Made by a program: the position numbers and the translations under genes
The notes under the pieces: model-generated
Told to the model about the DNA's origin: nothing
The model's input: the letters and a program-made list of their open reading frames with translations, nothing else
Databases searched by the model: none
From: an uncultured Roseobacter sp.
Lineage (GTDB): Bacteria > Pseudomonadota > Alphaproteobacteria > Rhodobacterales > Rhodobacteraceae
Direction of reading: 5' to 3'
NCBI RefSeq assembly: GCF_947499265.1
Contig: NZ_CANMNK010000004.1
Location: 372,001-436,000 of the forward strand
DNA: 64,000 bases
Shown here: positions 44,586 through 53,576 of the stretch, piece by piece
Layout: every line of letters begins with the position of its first letter
Numbering within the stretch: the stretch's first letter is position 1

Positions 44586-45871
44586 GATCTCTCCGAAAGG
44601 CTGATGGTGGTGCCCGCGCCGCCGCCATCGCCGGAGCGGATGGCGTGTGCGGCAACGGCGGTCCCGTGCTGCAGGCTCTGCTGGCGCTTCATCCGGCGCG
44701 CCCAGGCGGGTGGACCGGCATTGGCGGGTGTCGGCATGGACGAGGGGGAATTGCTGAACTTGCCGCCGGTGGCTTCGAACGCGGCGCGCGAGCCGGAACG
44801 ATAGCTGTCGCCGACGGCGCGCTTAAGCGGGCTGACGGCAGCCGACATCCCGGCCTGACCGACCCTGGCCATACCGCTCGCAGCTTTCCCGGCCGTGGAC
44901 GTGCCCGAGGCCGCGCCGATCTTGAAGGCGGTCGAAGCGCCACCTGCGACTGCGGAACCGCCGCGCAGGGCGGCTCCACCGGCGGCCCCGGCCATCTTCG
45001 CGCCTGCCAGACCGCCCGCGACAACGCCACCTGCTGCAAGGCCCGCACCGACCGCTGCCCCTGCGCCGAGCTGCGGGCCGCCCGAGACGATACCGTTGGC
45101 AATGCCGGGGCCAAAGATGCCGAGCGCGAGGATGGAGAGGGCTGCCAGTACGACGGCCATGGCGTCCCCGATGGTTGGTTCGCCAACAAAGCCGGTGGTG
45201 AACTCACTGAAAATGGTCGATCCGATCCCGACGATCACGGCGAGTACGAGTACCTTGACGCCCGAGGAGATGACGAGACCTAGGACGCGTTCGGCCATGA
45301 AGGCCGTCTTGTTGAAAAGACCGAAGGGGACGAGGATGAAGCCCGCGAGCGTCGCCAGCTTGAACTCGATGAGGGTGACGAAGAGCTGGATCGCGAGGAT
45401 GAAGAAGGACAGCAGCACCACGATCCAGGCGAAGAGCAGGATCATGATCTGGATGAAGTTGTCGAAGAAGGCGACGAAGCCCATCAGGTCTGCGACGGAT
45501 TCGAGGATTGGCTGACCGGCCTCGAGGCCGACTGCCGCGATGCGTCCGGGCTGCAGCAGCTCGCCTGCGCCAAGCGCGCCACCGGTCGCGACAAGACCCA
45601 GTCCGGCGAAGCTCTCGAAGATGATCCGGGCGAGCGTGTTCCAGTTACTGATGATGTAGGCGAAGACGCCGACAAAGAGCGTTTTCTTGACGAGCCGTCC
45701 GATGATGTCGTCATCCGCCCCCCAAGCCCAGAAGAGGGCTGCGAGCGTGACGTCGATGACGATCAGCGTCGTGGCGAGGAAGGTGACATCGCCGCCGAGC
45801 AGCCCGAACCCGCTGTCGATATAGGTGGTGAAGACCTCCAGGAACCGATCGATGACGCCGACATCGCCCAT
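44582..45871 (-). CDS. trbL: TrbL (VirB6-like) T4SS membrane protein
   Basis: 429 residues: polytopic membrane region to about residue 265 (six or seven spans), then a Gly/Ala/Ser-rich cytoplasmic or periplasmic tail of low complexity. The FKLATLAGFILVPFGLFNKT region is a hallmark of TrbL. It forms part of the inner-membrane channel. Confidence 0.93.
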   Translation of the reverse strand: MGDVGVIDRFLEVFTTYIDSGFGLLGGDVTFLATTLIVIDVTLAALFWAWGADDDIIGRLVKKTLFVGVFAYIISNWNTLARIIFESFAGLGLVATGGALGAGELLQPGRIAAVGLEAGQPILESVADLMGFVAFFDNFIQIMILLFAWIVVLLSFFILAIQLFVTLIEFKLATLAGFILVPFGLFNKTAFMAERVLGLVISSGVKVLVLAVIVGIGSTIFSEFTTGFVGEPTIGDAMAVVLAALSILALGIFGPGIANGIVSGGPQLGAGAAVGAGLAAGGVVAGGLAGAKMAGAAGGAALRGGSAVAGGASTAFKIGAASGTSTAGKAASGMARVGQAGMSAAVSPLKRAVGDSYRSGSRAAFEATGGKFSNSPSSMPTPANAGPPAWARRMKRQQSLQHGTAVAAHAIRSGDGGGAGTTISLSERS

Positions 45872-45874
45872 GGC

Positions 45875-46153
45875 CTACTCCGCGTCCTGATCGTCGGATG
45901 TGAGGCCGAAGAAGCGCCGCCGATTCTCTTCCCAAGCCGCTTGGCAGGTCGTGTCGGTCTCCAATTCCTCCGGGGTCAGCGTCCGGCAGCGTTGCAAGGT
46001 TGCCCGCAATGGATCGTCCGGGACGACGGCAGCAGGGCGTTTCGCATGCTCCGTCTCAAGGGCAGTCTGGAACTCCACTGCCACAATGAGCGCGGCACCG
46101 GCACCCATTGCGATGGCGATGCCTTTGAGGGTGGTCTCGGCGATCAGTTTCAT
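45875..46153 (-). CDS. trbK: TrbK-alt putative entry exclusion protein
   Basis: 92 residues; an N-terminal hydrophobic segment (about 10-25) and a C-terminal CRTLTPEELETDTTCQAAWEE then NRRRFFG motif, the signature of the TrbK-alt family located between trbJ and trbL. Expected to prevent redundant transfer into cells that already hold the element. Confidence 0.85.
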   Translation of the reverse strand: MKLIAETTLKGIAIAMGAGAALIVAVEFQTALETEHAKRPAAVVPDDPLRATLQRCRTLTPEELETDTTCQAAWEENRRRFFGLTSDDQDAE

Positions 46154-46159
46154 GGCCGC

Positions 46160-46939
46160 CTACCGGAACATCCGAACGGTGGACGGCTCGTAGCCGGAGC
46201 CGTAATCGAGGAAGCGCGAGAGATTCTCGCGCGCCTGCGCTTCGGCCGTCGCAACACGCGCGGCTTCGAGCGATTGCGCCCGGTTCTGCGCGGCGATCGC
46301 GGCCGTTAGGTCGGAGATTTGCTGGCTTTGAAGGGCGAGCAGCTGGTTGCCCGCCTGCGTCGCCTGCAGCGAGCCGGTGGCCGCTTGGCTGCGGCCCACA
46401 AGCGCTTGCATCTCCGTCCGGGCGGTTTCGATATTGCCAACTACACCGGCCTGGATCTTCAGCGCGTCCTCGAACCCAGCGACCGAGGTGCGCCAGCGGT
46501 CCTGCGCGCCCGCAATCATGTCGTCGAAATCGCCCCGCGCGGCGGCGGCTCCGTAATCCTGGGTGAAGGCCTCGTCGATCGTCGCCACATCATGGGCGAT
46601 GCGCTGTGCCTCGCCCAAGAGTTGCTGTGTTTGCTGCACCGAAGATTGTAGCCGCGAGAGCGAAGAGTAAGGCAGGCTCGCGAGATTGCGGGCCTGATTG
46701 ACTAGCATCTGCGCCTCGTTCTGGAGCTGGGCGATCTGGTTGTTGATCTGCTCCAGGGTTCGTGCGGCTGTCAGCAGGTTTTCGGCATGGTTGGTCGGGT
46801 CGTAGACGATCCCACCGAACCCACCGCCAAAGAACGCATGGGCTGGTGGTGCTGTGGTCGGGGTGAGCGCGATCGCACTCGACAGCAGCAGGGCTGCGGC
46901 GGCGCGCCCGGCGAGTTTACGTGTGTTGGTCTTGAACAT
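46160..46939 (-). CDS. trbJ: TrbJ (VirB5-like) T4SS protein
   Basis: 259 residues from ATG 46939, chosen over one at 46960 because AGGAG lies upstream and it yields a Sec signal (LAGRAAAALLLSSAIALTP). Long helices typical of TrbJ/VirB5 (LEQINNQIAQLQNEAQMLVN) and QQTQQLLGEAQ. Minor pilus-tip component. It starts inside the trbE 3' end. Confidence 0.93.
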   Translation of the reverse strand: MFKTNTRKLAGRAAAALLLSSAIALTPTTAPPAHAFFGGGFGGIVYDPTNHAENLLTAARTLEQINNQIAQLQNEAQMLVNQARNLASLPYSSLSRLQSSVQQTQQLLGEAQRIAHDVATIDEAFTQDYGAAAARGDFDDMIAGAQDRWRTSVAGFEDALKIQAGVVGNIETARTEMQALVGRSQAATGSLQATQAGNQLLALQSQQISDLTAAIAAQNRAQSLEAARVATAEAQARENLSRFLDYGSGYEPSTVRMFR

Positions 46940-49415
46940 GGGTGTTCTCCTTGTCGTCATTGGCTTCTGGGGTGGGGGATGGGGCAGCCCCGATCACGGC
47001 ATCGGACGGGCCGAGCAGCTCGGTCGCCCAGCCAAGATCGCGGCGGGCGAGCCATGCGGCGGCGAAGTTGTCCCGCCCATGCTCGTCGAGGATCGCGTCA
47101 ATGGCGGCGTGATCGGATTTGGAAGACGCCGCGGTGAAGGCCAGCGCGACCTCGCCCAAACCAAGCGCAAACAGCCGGTTGCCGCGGCGCGACTGGCAGT
47201 AGTAGTCGCGTTTAGGCGTCGCCCTTGCGATGATTTCGACCTGCCGGTCGTTGAGCCCGAAACTGCGATAGGTGGCGGCGATCTGCGGCTCGAAAGCGCG
47301 CTCGTTGGGTAGGAAGATTCGCGTCGGGCAGCTCTCGACGATGGCAGGCGCGTTGTCGGAGCCCTCGATGTCGGCGAGCGACTGGGTGGCGAAGATGACG
47401 CTGGCGTTCTTCTTGCGCAGAGTCTTCAGCCATTCGCGCAGCTGCGAGCCGAAGGTTGCGTCGTCGAGCGCGAGCCAGCCTTCATCGACAATGATAAGGC
47501 TGGGACGTCCGTCAAGCCGCGCTTCGATCCGGTGGAAGAGATAGGCGAGAACGGCGGGCGCGGCCGCGGACCCAATCAATCCCTCCGTTTCGAAGGCCTG
47601 GAAGTCGGCGCTGCCGAGCGCTTCGCTTTCCGCATCCAGCAAGCGACCGAACGGTCCGCCGAGGCAAAACGGCGCGAGAGCACGCTTGAGATCGTTTGAT
47701 TGGAGCAGGACCGAGAGTCCGGTCAGCGTGCGCTCCTCGACAGGAGCGGAGGCGAGCGAAGTAAGCGCCGACCAGAGATGGTCGCGCGCCACCGGATCGA
47801 TGGTGACCCCTTCGCGGGCGAGCAATCCGGCGAGCCAGTCCTGCGCCCAGCTGCGTTCCGCGGCATCGTCGATCCGCGCGAGCGGTTGCAGCTGGACCGC
47901 GTCGTCTTCGTCTGACAGCGCTAGGCCGAGATCTTCCCAGTCGCCGCCGCAGGCCAGCGTCGCGCAGCGGATCGAGCCGCCGAAATCGAAGGCGAAGATC
48001 TGCGCTTTCTCATAGCGCCGGAATTGCAGCGCCATGAGCGCCAGCAGGACTGATTTGCCCGCGCCGGTCGGGCCGACCATGAGGGTATGACCGACATCGC
48101 CCACATGGGTCGAAAAGCGGAACGGCGTCGCGCCTTCGGTCTCGGCGTAGAAGAGCGGCGGGCCGTCCAGATGATCGTTGCGCGCGGGTCCAGCCCAGAC
48201 CGCTGAGATCGGGATCATGTGGGCGAGGTTCAGTGTGGAGATCGGCGGCTGACGGACATTAGCATAAAGATGCCCTGGCAAGGAGCCGAGCCAAGCCTCC
48301 ACCGCGTTCAGCGTCTCCGGGATGCAGGTGAAGTCGCGACCCTGCACGACCTTCTCGGCGAGCTTGATCTTGGCGTCCGCTGCGCGCTCGTCTTCGTCCC
48401 AGACGGTGATGCTTGCGGTGACATAGGCCGCGCCGACGATATCGCTTCCCAGCTCTTGTAGCGCTTCGTCTGCATCGAGCGCTTTGTTGTCGGCGTCCGA
48501 GTCCAGAAGCGTCGAGGCTTCGTTGGTCATCACCTCCTTGAGGATCGCGGCGACCGATTTGCGCTTGGCGAACCATTGGCGGCGGATGCGGGTGAAGAGC
48601 TTGGTGGCGTCGGTCTTGTCGAGACAGATCGCGCGCGTCGCCCAGCGATACTCGAAGGCCTGTGCGTTGAGCTCATCGAGCAGGCCCGGCCAGGTCGATG
48701 TCGGGAAGCCGACGATCGACAGTGTGCGGAGATGCGCCTCGCCGAGTTTTGGCGCGAGCCCGGCGACCAGCGGCTCGTCCGCCAGATAGGCGTCGAGATG
48801 CATCGGCGTCTCGGGCACACGGACGGACTGCGCCCGTGTCGAGATCGTCGAATGGAGATAAGACAGCGTCTCCGCGTCATCGAGCCAGACCGCCTCGGGC
48901 ATAAAGCCTTCGAAGAGATCGAGCAGCCGGTCCGAGCGTGATCGGAACGCCGCGAGCTGTTCGTGCGGGTTCGCCCCCTTACTCGGCGCGTCTTCGAACA
49001 GCCAACCACTGGCCCGGCTCGTATCGTCGGCGGGCGGCATCCAGGTGAGCGTTAGGAAATAGCGGCTCTCATAGTGGGATGAGGCTTCCTCGAATTGCGC
49101 GCGCCGCTCGGCATCGACCAGCGCCGAAATCGGATCGGGAAACTCCGAGAGCGGATAGTCGCGCGCCGGGATGCGCTGCGCTTCGACGGAGACCGCCCAT
49201 CCCGAGCCCAGACGGCGCAAGGCGCTGTTGAGCCGCGCTGCGGTCGCGACCAGTTCGGCGGGTGTTGCGGAGTCGAGATCGGGACCGCGGAACCGAGCCG
49301 TGCGCTGGAAGCTCCCATCCTTGTTTAGGATCACGCCTTCGCCAATCAACGCAGCCCAGGGCAGGAAGTCGGCGAGCAGCGCGGCTTTGGAACAGTATTC
49401 GGCGAGGCGCATCAT
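46917..49415 (-). CDS. trbE: TrbE (VirB4-like) ATPase
   Basis: 832 residues. CagE/VirB4 N-terminal domain to about 400, then a RecA-like ATPase: Walker A GPTGAGKSVLLALM near residue 450, Walker B SLIIVDEGWLAL near 645, and the FATQSLADI motif. Drives pilus biogenesis and substrate transport at the inner membrane. Full length. Confidence 0.96.
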   Translation of the reverse strand: MMRLAEYCSKAALLADFLPWAALIGEGVILNKDGSFQRTARFRGPDLDSATPAELVATAARLNSALRRLGSGWAVSVEAQRIPARDYPLSEFPDPISALVDAERRAQFEEASSHYESRYFLTLTWMPPADDTSRASGWLFEDAPSKGANPHEQLAAFRSRSDRLLDLFEGFMPEAVWLDDAETLSYLHSTISTRAQSVRVPETPMHLDAYLADEPLVAGLAPKLGEAHLRTLSIVGFPTSTWPGLLDELNAQAFEYRWATRAICLDKTDATKLFTRIRRQWFAKRKSVAAILKEVMTNEASTLLDSDADNKALDADEALQELGSDIVGAAYVTASITVWDEDERAADAKIKLAEKVVQGRDFTCIPETLNAVEAWLGSLPGHLYANVRQPPISTLNLAHMIPISAVWAGPARNDHLDGPPLFYAETEGATPFRFSTHVGDVGHTLMVGPTGAGKSVLLALMALQFRRYEKAQIFAFDFGGSIRCATLACGGDWEDLGLALSDEDDAVQLQPLARIDDAAERSWAQDWLAGLLAREGVTIDPVARDHLWSALTSLASAPVEERTLTGLSVLLQSNDLKRALAPFCLGGPFGRLLDAESEALGSADFQAFETEGLIGSAAAPAVLAYLFHRIEARLDGRPSLIIVDEGWLALDDATFGSQLREWLKTLRKKNASVIFATQSLADIEGSDNAPAIVESCPTRIFLPNERAFEPQIAATYRSFGLNDRQVEIIARATPKRDYYCQSRRGNRLFALGLGEVALAFTAASSKSDHAAIDAILDEHGRDNFAAAWLARRDLGWATELLGPSDAVIGAAPSPTPEANDDKENTHVQDQHT

Positions 49416-49419
49416 CTCC

Positions 49420-49689
49420 TCACACCCCCATCCAGGTCGGGTAGCGAAGGTGGCGGCGCGCGACGTCGGCGATCTGGGCGTCCCGCTTAGCGGCGTAGAC
49501 CGCCAGCATGTGACCGATGGCCCAGAGGGCGAGCCCGACCAGCCAGAGCCGGAGGCCCAGACCCACGGCGGCCGCTATGGTGCCGTTGGCGATCGCGATG
49601 GTCCGTGGCGCGCCGCCGAGCAGGATTGGTTCGGTGAGGGCGCGATGGACGGGTGCCGTGAAGCCGGGGATGTCGGTGGGATCGCTCAT
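49420..49689 (-). CDS. trbD: TrbD (VirB3-like) T4SS protein
   Basis: 89 residues: FTAPVHRALTEPILLGGAPR is the conserved VirB3/TrbD entry, followed by one or two hydrophobic segments and RHLRYPTWM at the end. Inner-membrane partner of TrbE, four bases from its start. Confidence 0.93.
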   Translation of the reverse strand: MSDPTDIPGFTAPVHRALTEPILLGGAPRTIAIANGTIAAAVGLGLRLWLVGLALWAIGHMLAVYAAKRDAQIADVARRHLRYPTWMGV

Positions 49690-50021
49690 ACCAGTGCGCC
49701 GCCGCCGAAGGAGAAGAACGACAGGAAGAAGCTCGATGCGGCGAATGCGATCGATAGGCCGAACACGATCTGGACGAGCCGGCGCGCGCCACCCGATGTG
49801 TCGCCAAACGCGAGGGTCAGGCCCGTGATGATGATGATCATGACCGCGACGATCTTGGCGACCGGCCCTTCAATGGATTCCAGGATTGCTTGCAGCGGCG
49901 CTTCCCAAGGCATGCCGGAACCGGCTGCTTCGGCCTGACCGGCGGCAAGCAGGAAGGCGATCGCTGCGGCGCTGACGTAGATGGGCCAGCGGGGATACAG
50001 GAGATTGAGTCGGCTGGTCAT
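49686..50021 (-). CDS. trbC: TrbC (VirB2-like) pilin
   Basis: 111 residues: long signal region (YPRWPIYVSAAAIAFLLAA, cleaved near AEA), then two hydrophobic helices (VAVMIIIITGLTLAFG and VFGLSIAFAASSFFLSF), the layout of the conjugative pilin precursor. Processed by the signal peptidase and likely by TraF. Confidence 0.93.
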   Translation of the reverse strand: MTSRLNLLYPRWPIYVSAAAIAFLLAAGQAEAAGSGMPWEAPLQAILESIEGPVAKIVAVMIIIITGLTLAFGDTSGGARRLVQIVFGLSIAFAASSFFLSFFSFGGGALV

Positions 50022-51001
50022 TGGGCATTTCCTTTCGCGGGGGTGAGAATTGGTTCGAGCGCGTAGTCGCCGTCGGCTGTGAGGCCGGTGACGCGAGCGA
50101 GTTCAGCGAGGCGGCGGTCCGAACCGCGCCCCTGGAGGATTGCGAGCACGTCAATGGTCTCCGCAATCAGGGCTCGCGGGACCGTGACGACGGCTTCCTG
50201 GATGAGTTGTTCGAGGCGGCGCAGCGCGCCGATGGCCGAGCCCGCATGGATCGTGCCGATACCGCCGGGATGTCCCGTGCCCCAGGCCTTCAGGAGATCG
50301 AGCGCTTCCGCTCCTCGAACCTCACCGATAGGGATACGATCCGGTCGCAGGCGCAGGGACGAGCGAACGAGGTCGGACAGCGTCGCCACGCCATCCTTGG
50401 TGCGCAGCGCGACCAGATTAGGGGTCGTGCATTGCAGCTCTCGCGTGTCTTCTATGAGGACCACGCGGTCTGAGGTCTTGGCGACTTCCGCGAGCAGCGC
50501 ATTGGTGAGCGTGGTCTTGCCCGTGGACGTGCCGCCGGCGACGAGGATGTTGGCGCGGGACGCAACGGCTTCGCGCAGCGCCTCGGCGGCGGCACCTTTC
50601 ATGATCCCGGCCTGGACATAATCGTCGAGTGTGAAGACGGCGACGGCGGGCTTGCGGATGGCGAAGGTCGGGGCCGCGACGACAGGCGGGAGCAATCCTT
50701 CGAAGCGTTCCCCGGTTCCGGCCAACTCGGCTGAAACCCGCGGAGCGTCGGCATGGACTTCTGCCCCGACATGATGGGCGACAAGGCGGACGATCCGCTC
50801 TCCGTCGTCCACCGACAGCTTAGCGCCGGTATCGCAGAGGCCTTCGCCGAGCCGATCGACCCAGAGCCGTCCGTCGGGATTGAGCATGACTTCGACGACG
50901 GCGTCCTCGTCGAGCCACGTTGCGATATCGACTCCAAGCGCCGTGCGGAGCATGCGGGAACCGCGCTCGATCGCTGCTGATTTGAGAGTGTGGACGGTCA
51001 T
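50018..51001 (-). CDS. trbB: TrbB (VirB11-like) ATPase
   Basis: 327 residues. Walker [15 protein letters not shown] near 155, Asp box VLIEDTREL, Walker B region [16 protein letters not shown] and His box GTIHAGS: a complete VirB11/PilT-class hexameric ATPase at the channel base. Overlaps trbC by four bases. First gene of the trb operon after a 135-base gap. Confidence 0.96.
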   Translation of the reverse strand: MTVHTLKSAAIERGSRMLRTALGVDIATWLDEDAVVEVMLNPDGRLWVDRLGEGLCDTGAKLSVDDGERIVRLVAHHVGAEVHADAPRVSAELAGTGERFEGLLPPVVAAPTFAIRKPAVAVFTLDDYVQAGIMKGAAAEALREAVASRANILVAGGTSTGKTTLTNALLAEVAKTSDRVVLIEDTRELQCTTPNLVALRTKDGVATLSDLVRSSLRLRPDRIPIGEVRGAEALDLLKAWGTGHPGGIGTIHAGSAIGALRRLEQLIQEAVVTVPRALIAETIDVLAILQGRGSDRRLAELARVTGLTADGDYALEPILTPAKGNAQ

Positions 51002-51136
51002 TCGCGGCCCCGCATCTGGTTACGGGGTCGATCAAGAAGACCGTTAAATGGTCAGTCGCAACAGGTTTGAGGGCGTAGTAGTGGGCTGGCGTGGAGAGGC
51101 AGGGACAAGCGCATTTTGCACGAAGTCGCGATGGTG

Positions 51137-51559
51137 TCAGACAGTCGATTTTCTTTCTGGGATGTCCTCCGAGACTTCCTTGGTAAGCGTTTTGCCTTTT
51201 GCGAGTCGCCGCCCAAGTGCCTCCACGAATCCATCATAGCGTTCCTTGCCTGACGCTTGCGCCACCTCGCGCATCTCATCGGGCAATGGCGGTGTGGTGG
51301 TCAGCCAGAACTTCACAAAGAGTGCCATCGCCTCATTACCGATCGACACATCCCGCTCCAGTCGTTCGACCGCGCGGGTAAGCCGATCCAGGCGCCGTAC
51401 GATTGCGGCCTCTCGTTGATCCGCGCCATCTGGTGACAGAAATGCAGCGAGCGCCGCTTCTACGATTTGCGATTTCGAGACCTTCCGACGTGCTGCCAGC
51501 GCTTCCAGCTCGCCCGCTAGAGCCGGATCGAAGTATACATTCAGGCGCCCCTTCTTCAT
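51137..51559 (-). CDS. Ribbon-helix-helix (CopG-like) protein
   Basis: 140 residues from ATG 51559 (AGGATG upstream; an ATG two codons earlier is possible). The N-terminus LNVYFDPALAGELEALAARR then SKSQIVEAALAAFL is an RHH DNA-binding domain. A helical tail follows. In this module it probably binds oriT or represses the tra/trb promoter. Ten bases from traG. Confidence 0.85.
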   Translation of the reverse strand: MKKGRLNVYFDPALAGELEALAARRKVSKSQIVEAALAAFLSPDGADQREAAIVRRLDRLTRAVERLERDVSIGNEAMALFVKFWLTTTPPLPDEMREVAQASGKERYDGFVEALGRRLAKGKTLTKEVSEDIPERKSTV

Positions 51560-51568
51560 GGCCACATC

Positions 51569-53563
51569 CTAGAGCTTGATCCCGTCATCGGGGTCGAGCG
51601 ATGCCTGCCGCGCGACCGTACCGAACCGGTCGCGCATCGTCTTGGCCCGCTGCGCATCATCCTCCGGTTCGTCGTCGAGATCTGCGAACTCGCTGCGGGC
51701 CGGAGCCGGTTCGGGAGCGATGTCCTCGTGTTCCGGCAGGTCGGGCTGCCGACGAATGCCGCCATCGGCCTCGTCGCTTGATGACTTCCGTTTCCTAGGT
51801 GGCGGCGCAGCGATTGGTTCGAGACCGCTCCAATCGTCTGTCATACCGTTAGCTGCTCCAGCTTGCGCACTGCGATCCGGCGGGGGAGCGATCCGCGCTT
51901 TGAACTGCGGATCCATGTAGTAGCGCGCCTTCTCCGCGCGCACCGGCGGTGCGCCGGAGACAAGGACGATCTCGTCGGTCGGCGGGAGCTGCATCATCTC
52001 GCCGGGGGTGAGCAGCGGCCGTGCCGTCTCCTGTCGCGAGACCATCAAATGCCCAAGCCATGGAGACAGCCGGTGGCCGGCATAGTTCTTCATTGCGCGC
52101 ATCTCCGTCGCCGTGCCGAGGGCATCGGACACCCGTTTTGCCGTCCGCTCGTCATTGGTCGCGAAGGCGACGCGCACATGGCAGTTGTCGAGAATCGCGT
52201 TGTTCTGCCCGTAGGCCTTCTCGATCTGATTGAGCGACTGCGCGATCAGGAACGCCTTGATCCCATAGCCCGCCATGAACGCGAGTTGGCTTTCGAAGAA
52301 GTCGAGCCGCCCGAGGGCTGGGAACTCATCGAGCATGAGCAGCATGCGATGGCTGCGCTTCGCGTGCAGGTCTTCGGTCAGCCTGCGGCCGATCTGGTTG
52401 AGCACGAGACGGATCAGCGGCTTGGTGCGCGAAATATCTGAGGGCGGCACGACGAGGTAGAGCGTCACCGGCCTGTCGCCGGTCACGAGATCGTCGATTC
52501 GCCAATCGCAACGACGCGTGACCTTCGCGACGACCGGATCGCGATAGAGCCCGAGGAAACTCATCGCCGTCGATAGCACGCCCGACCGTTCATTTTCGGA
52601 TTTGTTCAGGAGTTCCCGCGCGGCTTGTGCGACGGCCGGATGCGGGTGGTCGCCGAGATGTGGCGTCCGCATCATCGCCGCGAGCGTTGACTCGATCGGA
52701 CGCTTCGGATCGGAGAGAAAGGCCGCGACGCCCGCCAGAGTCTTGTCGGCTTCGGCATAGAGAACATGCAGGATCGCACCGACCAGAAGCGAGTGGCTGG
52801 TTTTCTCCCAATGGTTCCGCCGTTCGAGCAGCCCTTCGGGATCGACCAGGATATCCGCGACGTTCTGGACGTCGCGCACTTCGCTGTCGCCGCGCCGCAC
52901 TTCGAGCAGCGGGTTGTAGGCCGCCGAGGTCGGATCGGTCGGATCGAAGAGCAACACCCGGCTGAATCGCGACCGGTGACTGGCCGTGAGCTGCCAGTTC
53001 TCGCCCTTGATGTCGTGGACGATCGCCGAGCCCGGCCAAGTCAAGAGCGAGGGCACGACCAGCCCGACACCCTTGCCGGATCTTGTCGGCGCAAAACAGA
53101 GCACATGCTCGGGTCCGTCATGGCGGAGATAGCGGGATTGGTAGCGTCCGAGGACCACACCATCGTTCACGAACAATCCCGCCTCACGCATATCTTTCTC
53201 AGTGCCCCAGCGGGCGGAGCCGTAAGTGGTCACGTTGCTCGCTTCGCGGGCGCGCAGGACGGAAAGAAAAATCGCGACGCAGACAGAAGCGATACCACCC
53301 GCACCGGCGACGATAGCACCTTCCATGAAGATGCGCGGCGCGTAAGCGTCGTACCAGTACCACCAGATGAAGACGTTCCACGGCGCGTAGATCGGCAGAC
53401 CCAAGATGGTCGTCATCGGCTCGCCGAGTTCGGATTGGAAGCCGAGCCGGAAGGCCACCCATTGCGTCGCGGCCCAGACGAAGAGCAGAGCGACGGTCGA
53501 CACGATGAAGATCTGACCCCAGAGGATTGCGGTGGCCGGTGATGCGTGTTTCTTCGAGGTCAT
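51569..53563 (-). CDS. traG: TraG (VirD4-like) coupling protein
   Basis: 664 residues from ATG 53563, which follows GGAGACCCCT; a longer upstream frame lacks an RBS. Two N-terminal spans (about 12-35 and 70-95), Walker A FAPTRSGKGVGLVVPSLL near 165 and Walker B MLLMLDEFPALGRLD near 390. It docks the relaxosome on the T4SS. Starts 13 bases after the relaxase stop. Confidence 0.96.
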   Translation of the reverse strand: MTSKKHASPATAILWGQIFIVSTVALLFVWAATQWVAFRLGFQSELGEPMTTILGLPIYAPWNVFIWWYWYDAYAPRIFMEGAIVAGAGGIASVCVAIFLSVLRAREASNVTTYGSARWGTEKDMREAGLFVNDGVVLGRYQSRYLRHDGPEHVLCFAPTRSGKGVGLVVPSLLTWPGSAIVHDIKGENWQLTASHRSRFSRVLLFDPTDPTSAAYNPLLEVRRGDSEVRDVQNVADILVDPEGLLERRNHWEKTSHSLLVGAILHVLYAEADKTLAGVAAFLSDPKRPIESTLAAMMRTPHLGDHPHPAVAQAARELLNKSENERSGVLSTAMSFLGLYRDPVVAKVTRRCDWRIDDLVTGDRPVTLYLVVPPSDISRTKPLIRLVLNQIGRRLTEDLHAKRSHRMLLMLDEFPALGRLDFFESQLAFMAGYGIKAFLIAQSLNQIEKAYGQNNAILDNCHVRVAFATNDERTAKRVSDALGTATEMRAMKNYAGHRLSPWLGHLMVSRQETARPLLTPGEMMQLPPTDEIVLVSGAPPVRAEKARYYMDPQFKARIAPPPDRSAQAGAANGMTDDWSGLEPIAAPPPRKRKSSSDEADGGIRRQPDLPEHEDIAPEPAPARSEFADLDDEPEDDAQRAKTMRDRFGTVARQASLDPDDGIKL

Positions 53564-53576
53564 AGGGGTCTCCGGG